Translations under genes and position numbers: made by a program | DNA from: Lentisphaerota bacterium | GTDB taxonomy: Bacteria; Verrucomicrobiota; Kiritimatiellia; UBA8416; JAIOPI01 | Direction of reading: 5' to 3' | Assembly: GCA_021413965.1 (NCBI GenBank) | Contig: JAIOPI010000027.1 | Location: forward strand, 85,883-149,882 | DNA length: 64,000 bases | Shown: positions 54,202-62,130 of the stretch, one piece after another | Layout: each line of letters opens with the position of its first letter | Numbering within the stretch: the stretch's first letter is position 1 | The notes under the pieces: model-generated | Database searches by the model: none | The model's input: only the letters and a program-made list of their open reading frames with translations | Told to the model about the DNA's origin: nothing

Positions 54202-55188
54202 ATGAGCGCCAAAGTCTCTGGCCCCAACGCACTTTCGTCGTATGCCGAGCGATTTCAGTCGCTACACACCGACCAGCACGAGGGCCGGCCCCGGCCGCAC
54301 AAGGCCGTGATGCTACTGGCGGTACTTTCGTTGGCGGATAACGGGCAGTTGACGGAAAATCGGATCTTCTACGGCCCCGAGTTGTTGGAACTCTTCAAGC
54401 GGTTCTTTGCCGTGGTGCGGGGGGCGACGGATCAGTGCACGCCATGGAATCCATTCTTCTATATGAAGCGAGAAGGTTTCTGGCGTCTGCACGCCCACCC
54501 CGGGCAGGAAGGCGCGTTGGCGGGTATGGGTGGTCCTCGGGGTGTCGGTTCCCTGATGGCGAACGTGGCGTATGCTTCGCTGGATGGCGAGCTCTTTGGG
54601 TTGATCGCCCAGACGGCCTGCCGGGAAACTCTGCGGACGGCCATCATTGATCGCTACTTCAGTGCGCAGCGGAAGGCGCTGGTGGGGCTGTGTGGGGAAG
54701 AGCGCGAGATCGGACGCGTGCGCGAGAACTGGCGTGAGGAGCAGTACCAGGTCGGCCGGGGCGAAGCCGATGGAGCACCTGAGATCGTTCGGAGTGCAGC
54801 ATTCGCGAGGACGGTGCGGCAGGCATACGACTACCGGTGCGCGGCATGTGGACTGCGGTTTCTTTATGAAGGCATCACGATCATCGACGCCGCACATCTG
54901 ATCCCGTTCAGCGAGACGCGTGACGATTCACCGCAAAACGGCATTTCTCTGTGCAAGAACCACCATTGGCTGATGGACTGTCATCTGATGTCGCCTGGGC
55001 CTGGTCGCTCCGGGGACTACGCGCAGCCTATCTGGCACGTGAAGACAGGACTGAACAGTCGCATCGAAGGGCAACGGGAGGTCTTGGCGCTGAAGAATGA
55101 ACTGGTTATTGTCCCTGCCGATGCCCGGCTACGACCGAAGAAGGAAGCCCTCGATCGAAGAATGGAACTCCTTGCTGAGGCATGCTGA
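54202..55188 (+). CDS. HNH endonuclease with sulfur-binding-domain-like N-terminus
   Basis: A 328-residue predicted nuclease. The C-terminal HNH module has YRCAACGLRF (C213, C216), DAAHLIPFSETRDD (231-242) and NGISLCKNHHWLMD (246-259), giving zinc ligands and the His-Asn-His site. The N-terminal part (RPRPHKAVMLLAVLSLADNG, then WNPFFYMKREGFWRL, 29-96) resembles the sulfur-binding domain of McrA-type enzymes, which read phosphorothioated DNA. This suggests a modification-dependent (type IV) restriction enzyme; dnd genes are not in the window. Its stop overlaps the next ATG by one base. It starts a three-gene run. Confidence 0.75.
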   Translation: MSAKVSGPNALSSYAERFQSLHTDQHEGRPRPHKAVMLLAVLSLADNGQLTENRIFYGPELLELFKRFFAVVRGATDQCTPWNPFFYMKREGFWRLHAHPGQEGALAGMGGPRGVGSLMANVAYASLDGELFGLIAQTACRETLRTAIIDRYFSAQRKALVGLCGEEREIGRVRENWREEQYQVGRGEADGAPEIVRSAAFARTVRQAYDYRCAACGLRFLYEGITIIDAAHLIPFSETRDDSPQNGISLCKNHHWLMDCHLMSPGPGRSGDYAQPIWHVKTGLNSRIEGQREVLALKNELVIVPADARLRPKKEALDRRMELLAEAC

Positions 55189-56249
55189 TGGGCCTGTTGA
55201 AAGACTCCCCGTTCTTTCCGGTCAAGGCCGACCAAGTGATTCTGGAGAGCCGGAACTGCCTCGCGTTCTTTGACCGGTATCCCGTGAGTGTCGGTCACGC
55301 GCTGGTGGTGCCACGTATTCCGGTCAGTTCCCTGTTTGCACTTGATGATCAGATGCAGGCGGACATCTGGGATACGGTTCGGCGGGTGCGGGGAATTCTT
55401 GAAACACGGTTTCACCCGGCTGGGTTCAACATCGGCGTTAACGACGGTCAGGCCGCCGGCCAGACCGTGCCGCATGCGCACGTACATGTCATTCCGCGAT
55501 ACGTCGGTGATGTGGCCGATCCGCGTGGTGGCATCCGTTGGGTGCTTCCGGAGAAAGCCCGGTATTGGGGCACGAAGACGGCGCCGCATCATGGGGAAGT
55601 GATCGGCATCGACGTGGGCGTGACAAAAGGACTGCACGTCGTGGCCCTGAGTCTCGCGGAACCGATGTCTGCGGGCACATTCACGGTTTTAGGCAACGGC
55701 GTGCCGGTTGCCGCCGCGCTCCGGCTTTGCCTGACAAGGAAGCCTGCTTGCGTGGCCATCGACTCGCCACCGAATTGGGCACGGACCGGGAACGCGCGCG
55801 GCGGTGAGCAGGAGCTGCGGAAACTGGAAATCGCGCTATATTCCACACCCTCAGATCCCCGGAAGCAGCGGTCAAACTTCTATGGCTGGATGAAAGTAGG
55901 TTTCCGCGTGTTCGAAGGATTGCGCCCACAGTACCCTCTCTATCGCAAAGGGAAGCTCGGGCGGCACGCGCTGGAGGTGTTTCCCCATGCGACTGCCATT
56001 GTACTCGCCGGTTGGCACCGGCCCACGAACATACGAAAGGCAGCCTGGCGAAAGCAGATCCTGGCCGAGCAGGGTTTTAACGTCGACGGCCTGCGGAACG
56101 CCGACAGCATCGACGCGGCCCTGGCGGCTGTGACGGCAGCCTACGCATTGCGCGGAACCTTCAGCGCCTTTGGGAATCCCGCGGAGGGCGTCATCGTAAC
56201 CCCGCGCGAGGACGCGGCCGAGCGACTTCGTGCTGCGATGCAGAGGTAA
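55188..56249 (+). CDS. HIT-DUF429 fusion protein
   Basis: A 353-residue two-domain protein. Residues 1-120 are a HIT domain with the active-site HAHVHVIPR (96-104), a nucleotide hydrolase or transferase family. From about 138 a DUF429 domain (RNase H-like fold, predicted nuclease) begins with GEVIGIDVGVTKGLH, then VAIDSPPNWARTGNARGGEQ and ALEVFPHATAIVL. The join is direct. The start is ATG at 55188, which overlaps the HNH stop as TGATG and has TGAGG seven bases upstream; an ATG at 55182 would add two residues. I know no described function for this fusion. Confidence 0.78.
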   Translation: MGLLKDSPFFPVKADQVILESRNCLAFFDRYPVSVGHALVVPRIPVSSLFALDDQMQADIWDTVRRVRGILETRFHPAGFNIGVNDGQAAGQTVPHAHVHVIPRYVGDVADPRGGIRWVLPEKARYWGTKTAPHHGEVIGIDVGVTKGLHVVALSLAEPMSAGTFTVLGNGVPVAAALRLCLTRKPACVAIDSPPNWARTGNARGGEQELRKLEIALYSTPSDPRKQRSNFYGWMKVGFRVFEGLRPQYPLYRKGKLGRHALEVFPHATAIVLAGWHRPTNIRKAAWRKQILAEQGFNVDGLRNADSIDAALAAVTAAYALRGTFSAFGNPAEGVIVTPREDAAERLRAAMQR

Positions 56250-56292
56250 GCAGCTCTTCACTTTCTCTCGATATCCTGGCATCGTGATTGCG

Positions 56293-58305
56293 ATGGCAAC
56301 GCCTCCCACCGATGCTGGCGCAGAAGCGCAACCGTCCCGAGCGTGGTATGACGCGCCCATCGCGGAATTTCTCCATTCCCAACCGGATGCTATAATGGGG
56401 CGGTTGGCGACGAATGGTGACTTCGCCCTAATCCAAACTCAGAAGGCTGCATGGTTGGCCCAAATCGAATTCCTGCAGCAATGTCTCGGCCACCTGACGG
56501 GGTGGCTGTTCCTTGAGTTCAACATCCCTCGCATGGGTCGGCGAATTGACGCTGTATTGCTGGTCGGTTCAGTCGCGTTCGTTGTGGAATTCAAAGTAGG
56601 CGAATCAGGCTTTGACCGGACCTCTCTCGACCAAGTGTGGGATTACGCCTTGGACTTGAAGAATTTCCACGAGGCGAGCCATGCCATTTCGATTGTTCCC
56701 ATTCTCCTCGCGACCGAGGCAACAGCATCACCTGTATTGAATCTCATTGCCGACGAGGACAATGTGTTTCACCCGCTTCCGGTTCATGCTGCTGAGTTTC
56801 GCCACGCCCTTGATTTGGCAATGCAGACCATTCTCGGCCAGCAAATCGACGAGGTGCAGTGGGCTCGCGCTCCATATCGTCCCACCCCCACCATCGTGGA
56901 AGCAGCGCGAGCTCTCTACGCGCAACATTCAGTAGCGGCCATCGCGCGCTATGATGCCGGGGCCCAGAACCTCCGCATCACCTCCTGCCGAATTGAAGAC
57001 CTGGTAGACAAAGCGAGGGATGAGGGAAGCAAGGTGATTTGCTTTGTTACGGGGGTGCCCGGAGCCGGCAAGACACTGGTTGGCCTGAATCTTGCCACTC
57101 GCCGCCGTGAAGCGACCCAACCAACGCATGCAGTGTTTCTCTCGGGTAACGGGCCGCTCGTCGCCGTGCTCAGAGAAGCGCTGACACGCGATGAGTTCGC
57201 TCGCCGCATACGTCAGGGCGACAAGGTGCGCAAAGGCAAGATTGGGGAAAGCATCAAAGCCTTCATCCAGAACGTTCATCACTTCCGAGATGACGCATTG
57301 ATCGATGCGGGTCCGCCGGCCGAGCACGTCGTAATCTTCGATGAGGCGCAACGTGCATGGAACTTGCGAATGACAGCCAGTTTCATGCAGCGCAAGAAGA
57401 ACCGCCCTGGTTTTGCCCAATCCGAGCCTGAGTTCCTGATCTCGTGCATGGATCGACACAAGGATTGGGCCGTGGTTGTCTGTCTTGTTGGAGGGGGACA
57501 GGAGATAAATACGGGCGAGGCGGGTATCGACGCATGGATTTCTGCAATCAACGAACGCTTCCCGCATTGGCACATGTACATCTCGTCCATTCTCAGCGAC
57601 AGCGAATATGCGGCTGGCAAAGCGCTGGATGCCGTGGCCCATCGGCAGAACGTGTACTTCGACGACTGCCTGCATCTCGCGGTGTCGATGCGGTCCTTCC
57701 GGGCTGAGAACGTATCTGCTTTCGTCAAAGCATTGTTGGATTGCGAGAAACGACAGGCCCAGGAAGCCTTCGCGAAGCTCTCTGACCGATATCCGATTGC
57801 CGTCACGCGTGACCTATCTCTCGCCAAGCAATGGATTCGCAAACACGCCCGGGGCACGGAGCGGTTTGGGCTGGTTGCCTCATCGAAAGCCCAGCGACTC
57901 AAGCCACACGCCATCGATATCCGTGTGGATGTGAATCCCGTGCACTATTTTCTGAACGACAGAGAAGACACTCGCTCCAGCTACTACCTTGAGGATGCCG
58001 CCACGGAGTTCCAGGTGCAGGGACTAGAACTTGACTGGGCATGCGTGACATGGGACGGCGACCTACGCTTCACCAGTGCGGGATGGAGTTTCCACGACTT
58101 CCGTGGCGACCGTTGGCAGAACATCAAGAATCCCGACAACCGGGCCTACCTTCGGAATGCATACCGAGTGCTTCTCACGCGAGCGCGACAAGGAATGGTC
58201 GTATTTGTTCCGCCAGGCGAGCCCGCTGACCCGACTCGATCCCCTGCGTTCTACGATTCAACATACCAGTACCTTGTCGAACTGGGAATCCCCGCCCTTG
58301 CCTGA
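56293..58305 (+). CDS. DUF2075 ATPase/helicase with N-terminal PD-(D/E)XK-like nuclease
   Basis: A 670-residue protein. The N-terminal region has RRIDAVLLVGSVAFVVEFK (D86, E99, K101), the PD-(D/E)XK catalytic pattern. The helicase-like DUF2075 part shows Walker A GVPGAGKT (254-261), Walker B VVIFDEAQ (346-353), LVGGGQEI and an SF1-type motif VI in YRVLLTRARQGMVVFVPPG. It probably unwinds and cuts nucleic acid. The start is uncertain: ATG at 56293 is chosen, but GTG at 56284 or one overlapping the previous gene at 56230 is possible. It ends the three-gene run. Confidence 0.8.
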   Translation: MATPPTDAGAEAQPSRAWYDAPIAEFLHSQPDAIMGRLATNGDFALIQTQKAAWLAQIEFLQQCLGHLTGWLFLEFNIPRMGRRIDAVLLVGSVAFVVEFKVGESGFDRTSLDQVWDYALDLKNFHEASHAISIVPILLATEATASPVLNLIADEDNVFHPLPVHAAEFRHALDLAMQTILGQQIDEVQWARAPYRPTPTIVEAARALYAQHSVAAIARYDAGAQNLRITSCRIEDLVDKARDEGSKVICFVTGVPGAGKTLVGLNLATRRREATQPTHAVFLSGNGPLVAVLREALTRDEFARRIRQGDKVRKGKIGESIKAFIQNVHHFRDDALIDAGPPAEHVVIFDEAQRAWNLRMTASFMQRKKNRPGFAQSEPEFLISCMDRHKDWAVVVCLVGGGQEINTGEAGIDAWISAINERFPHWHMYISSILSDSEYAAGKALDAVAHRQNVYFDDCLHLAVSMRSFRAENVSAFVKALLDCEKRQAQEAFAKLSDRYPIAVTRDLSLAKQWIRKHARGTERFGLVASSKAQRLKPHAIDIRVDVNPVHYFLNDREDTRSSYYLEDAATEFQVQGLELDWACVTWDGDLRFTSAGWSFHDFRGDRWQNIKNPDNRAYLRNAYRVLLTRARQGMVVFVPPGEPADPTRSPAFYDSTYQYLVELGIPALA

Positions 58306-58405
58306 CAGCAGTCGCCTCGCCCGAGAAACTACAGGGGCATTTGGTCAGCGCGCGGAGCTCCGGCCTCGCGCCCCGGTCCACAGTGCTGAAACAGCAGTTC
58401 ATCAA

Positions 58406-61400
58406 CTAGGTGACCAACTCGCAAACGGGGACCTCCCACGTATCAACGCGCAGACGCCCCTGGTATTCGATCTCCTTGCAGTCGGTGCGCTGCCGCACGA
58501 CCATGCAAACAACCCGGACTTGCTGAATTCGCGAGAGGTCGCCACCCCATGTTTCGGCGGCATTGGCTGATAGCTGCGCCACGACAGAGTCTCTTGTGCC
58601 GACCAAAACGGGCCGGTCACCGTTTGAACGAATAGTCAAACGATCGCCTGGCTGAATGGCCGTAAGCGCCGCGTGAATGGGATGGCTGCCTTCGTGACGG
58701 CCCGCGAAGTCGAGGAACACGTCTTCCAGCCCGAGCAGCGCGTAGTCGTGGCCGTTCGAGGGTTTTGGTGAGCCGCTCCCACTTTCCCGTCTGGGGGCGA
58801 AACAGGGGCCGACGAGATCGCCGGCTAGCGGATTCCGACGGTCCATTCGATTGAAGAGCGCCAGCGTGTGGCGGGCGCGCGTCATGCCGACATAGAGCAC
58901 GCGCCGTTCTTCTTCGCGCTCCGTGGGCTTCACGCCTGACGAATCCCCGCAGAGCAGAACATGGGCGTATTCGGTGCCCTTTGCCGCATGCACGGTGTTC
59001 AGGATGACGCCGCGACCAAACTGTTCATCGCGGCGACGTTGGCTCAGCGACTCGTAGACATACTCGATGAATGCATCGACGGGGGCCGGTTCGTCGGCTG
59101 TCTCCTGGGTCCAGGCCTGTATAATGTCATGCAACAGGGCTACCCAGGGATTGGCCGGAAGCGTATCTGCCGATAGGCCCAACCGCCCCATCAACGCCGA
59201 CGCCCGTACCGAACTGCCGCGATCCTTCGCTACTGACTGGAGCGCCTGCCAAATCTCGCGGAGTCGATGCAACGGGGGAATCTTTCCGCGCTCCAGAGGC
59301 CAGGAGACCGGAATGCCTTCGGCTTCGGCCACTGTCCGGACAATGGCAAGATCCCGACGCGTTCGGGAAAGAACGGCAATGTCCTCCCAGTGGGCGGCCC
59401 CGAGCAATCTGAGGCGCTGGATCTCCCGCACGACGGAAAGAGCCTGCCCGTGTGCATCGCCGACCTCTACCACAGCAATTCGCCCGCGGGTGTTCTCGTC
59501 CTTCTCACCGAACACACCACCCGCAGGCAGCAATCCGCGGCCCTGGTCAATGCGGATGGCATGATCGGTTTTCATGCGGTCGTGATTGTGCGCAATCAGC
59601 CGATTGGCGCCTTCGATGATGTATCGGGTGGACCGGTAGTTCTCCACCAGGAAGGCAACGTCCGCTTCGTAGTCCTGCTGGAACCGCCGCAGGAACTCCA
59701 CGTTGGCGCCACGAAAGCCGTAGATGCTCTGGTCGTCGTCGCCAACCGCTAGGACAGACAGCTTGCGCTCTCCCTCGTTGAGCGTCCGTCCGGCGATCGC
59801 GCTGATCATCTCGTACTGGGGGGCGTCGATGTCCTGGTATTCGTCCACAAGGATGTGCTCGAATCCCGCCAGGAGGCGATCGCGCACGTCATCCGGCTCT
59901 ACGCCGGGCACGGCGGTGTCGCCCTTCAGCACGCCGACGGCATCGGGGATGAGGCTATCGAAGTCCAACTCCCGACCCTCGCGCTGAGTCATGCCACAGC
60001 AGGAAATCCCAAGAATGCGGAGCGCGAGTCCGTGGTAGGTCTGTATGGTGACGCCGAGCGCGTCCCGGCCCACCAGCGCCGTGAGCCGCTGACGCAATTC
60101 CAGCGCGGCCTTGTGATTGAAGCAACAGACCAGAATCCCTCTGGGCCGGACGCGTTTGACGCGAAGAAGATACGCGCACCGATGCACGACGGTTCTGGTC
60201 TTGCCGGAGCCGGGGCCGGCAAGAATGAGCAAGTTTTTCGTCAGGGGTTGCGTGACGATCCGAATCTGGTCGCGATTGCCAAGGGAATCCACGATGGCGC
60301 GGTAGGAGCGTGCGGTTGTGGCCCTCTCCAGCAGATCCCGGGTGTCGCTGAAGAACCGTTGGATGAATTGCTCCTTGTCCATCGTGAAGTAGGCTACCAC
60401 CAACTCCAGCGCGGCCTTGATCTTCTGCAGTCCATACCGGGCGTACTCGTTCATCACGTGAACTTGGAAGGTGCGTTCGCGGTAGTGGTGCTGCAGCGCG
60501 TCATAATGCTCGGCGGTGTACTTTTGTCCCGTGGCTTCAGGCAGCATCTTGACGGTCATGGCGGAGCGGAAGATGGCCAGCCCCTTCTGCAAGATGATCA
60601 CATTTTGCTCGTGCAGGAACATGAGCCCACGCTCGATGGCGGCCGGCAGGTCTCGGATGTCGGAACGCAGGGCCAGGTCGCGCTGAAGTGCCGCCCCCAT
60701 CGCTTCGAAGGTAAACTCGACCAGAAGGTCGGCTTTCGGCGGGGTATCGGCCGGAACAGCGTTCAGCAGTTCGTCCAGCATAAGGCCGGCCACGCGTCGG
60801 CGCCGCTCGGCGATTTCCGAGATCTGGCGCCAATCGCGACGGATACGCGCACGATAGGCATCCTGCCCGACGTGCCGCAAATCGATGCTGCCGGCCTGAC
60901 CTGAGAATCCCCGACCATCTTCGGCCAGACTCTTGAGAAGGCGGCGTAGCATCTCCATCGAGCATTCCACGCCGCGGGTGCGCAGTTCGTCGTTAATGAG
61001 GCGCAGGTTCAGCGGCATCCAGCCTTCTGGATCGGGCGCCTGTTCATCGAGAACCTTCATGAGCTCGCGATCGGCGGCCAACACGCGCTGAAAGCGTATC
61101 CCCGAATGGTCCGCGACCTTGTGGCGGACGAACGCCGTAAGCAGCGTATCCTTCTTGAGGACCCCAACGCCCATCATCGCATCCAGCACCTTGAGCACCT
61201 TGGCGCTGAGATACTCCTGGCTGCGCCCCTCGCGGACCATGTGGTCGGGGAAATCCACCTTTGATGCCGTCAGATAGGCTTGGAACTCGGGGAGTGCCGC
61301 AATGTCGTCCACCGACAGCGTGTCAGTCTGTGCGGCGTTCAGCATTTCGCGCAGGATCGCCAGCCACAGTCCGGTCTCGCGTTCAGACAGGTTGAGTTTG

Positions 61401-62107
61401 GACAAGCGTTCCTTGGCCTCGTCGAGCGACTTCACGAGCAGACGGGCCTGAATGACGTTGGTACGGTTCTCGTTTCGCTCAACGAAGCCCGCCCGTTCAA
61501 GCCAGGAGACTGCGGCGCGGACTTTGGTGTCCGCGCCCCTGTCCTCCAGACTGAAATCCGTGTCGACGTCTTCGTCCCTGAGCAGTTCGCCTGTCGTGAT
61601 GATCAGTTCATCGGATTTCTGCGCCCGCGAGGCCTTACGCAGCCCGCGGAGGATTTGCTGGATGTCCCGCCGGCTCAGCTCGGAGAAGGCTCCCATCCGA
61701 AACTGCTGTTCGCAGTCCTCCTCGTCATAGAGCAGCACGCAGTCGGCTGGCTTTCGATCCCGACCCGCACGGCCGGCTTCCTGCAGGTAGTTCTCAAGCG
61801 AACTGGGGGTATCGGCGTGGACAACCAACCTGACGTCGTCCTTGTCGATGCCCATGCCGAACGCGTTGGTGGCGCAGATGACCCGTATCTCGCCCGCCAG
61901 AAAGGCGTTCTGAATGCACTTCTTCTCCGGGACCGGCAAGCCGGCGTGGAATCGCTCCGCCGCCCACCCCTGGTTGGCCAGGAACTCGGCCGTTTCTTCC
62001 GCGTCCTTCCGCGTGGCGCGGAACACGACCGCACTCCCGCTTCCGTCAGACGACAACCGCGTGCGCAGGAGATCGTCAACCCGCGGGAGCTTGGCGTGCT
62101 CACCCAC
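58406..62107 (-). CDS. RecQ C-terminal half plus UvrD/Rep helicase (downstream half of split gene)
   Basis: A 1233-residue frame. Residues 1-130 are the second RecA domain of RecQ (AVVFRATRKDAEETAEFL, FGMGIDKDDVRLVVHAD, LQEAGRAGRDRKPADCV). A helical middle of about 450 residues follows. From 620 there is a complete SF1A helicase: LAGPGSGKT (629-637), VDEYQDI (754-760), VGDDDQSIYGFRGA, LNTVHAAKGTEYAHVLL and YVGMTRARHTLAL. It lacks the first RecQ domain, which is in the upstream frame ending 62118. The two would form one protein of about 1740 residues if the ribosome moved +1 at the T5 run. Alone it could start at GTG 62107. Confidence 0.85.
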   Translation of the reverse strand: MGEHAKLPRVDDLLRTRLSSDGSGSAVVFRATRKDAEETAEFLANQGWAAERFHAGLPVPEKKCIQNAFLAGEIRVICATNAFGMGIDKDDVRLVVHADTPSSLENYLQEAGRAGRDRKPADCVLLYDEEDCEQQFRMGAFSELSRRDIQQILRGLRKASRAQKSDELIITTGELLRDEDVDTDFSLEDRGADTKVRAAVSWLERAGFVERNENRTNVIQARLLVKSLDEAKERLSKLNLSERETGLWLAILREMLNAAQTDTLSVDDIAALPEFQAYLTASKVDFPDHMVREGRSQEYLSAKVLKVLDAMMGVGVLKKDTLLTAFVRHKVADHSGIRFQRVLAADRELMKVLDEQAPDPEGWMPLNLRLINDELRTRGVECSMEMLRRLLKSLAEDGRGFSGQAGSIDLRHVGQDAYRARIRRDWRQISEIAERRRRVAGLMLDELLNAVPADTPPKADLLVEFTFEAMGAALQRDLALRSDIRDLPAAIERGLMFLHEQNVIILQKGLAIFRSAMTVKMLPEATGQKYTAEHYDALQHHYRERTFQVHVMNEYARYGLQKIKAALELVVAYFTMDKEQFIQRFFSDTRDLLERATTARSYRAIVDSLGNRDQIRIVTQPLTKNLLILAGPGSGKTRTVVHRCAYLLRVKRVRPRGILVCCFNHKAALELRQRLTALVGRDALGVTIQTYHGLALRILGISCCGMTQREGRELDFDSLIPDAVGVLKGDTAVPGVEPDDVRDRLLAGFEHILVDEYQDIDAPQYEMISAIAGRTLNEGERKLSVLAVGDDDQSIYGFRGANVEFLRRFQQDYEADVAFLVENYRSTRYIIEGANRLIAHNHDRMKTDHAIRIDQGRGLLPAGGVFGEKDENTRGRIAVVEVGDAHGQALSVVREIQRLRLLGAAHWEDIAVLSRTRRDLAIVRTVAEAEGIPVSWPLERGKIPPLHRLREIWQALQSVAKDRGSSVRASALMGRLGLSADTLPANPWVALLHDIIQAWTQETADEPAPVDAFIEYVYESLSQRRRDEQFGRGVILNTVHAAKGTEYAHVLLCGDSSGVKPTEREEERRVLYVGMTRARHTLALFNRMDRRNPLAGDLVGPCFAPRRESGSGSPKPSNGHDYALLGLEDVFLDFAGRHEGSHPIHAALTAIQPGDRLTIRSNGDRPVLVGTRDSVVAQLSANAAETWGGDLSRIQQVRVVCMVVRQRTDCKEIEYQGRLRVDTWEVPVCELVT

Positions 62108-62130
62108 GGTTTGGACTTCAAAAAGTTAAG
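62105..62130 (-). other. Frame break in exonuclease-RecQ-UvrD gene, possible +1 frameshift site
   Basis: On the minus strand the upstream frame ends AAC TTA ACT TTT TGA, while the downstream frame continues TTT GAA GTC CAA ACC. Skipping one T of the T5 run (62120-62124) gives DNLTFEVQTVGEHAKL, the expected RecQ join. TTT followed by TGA resembles the RF2 shift site, but no Shine-Dalgarno-like stimulator is seen close upstream. Confidence 0.7.
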
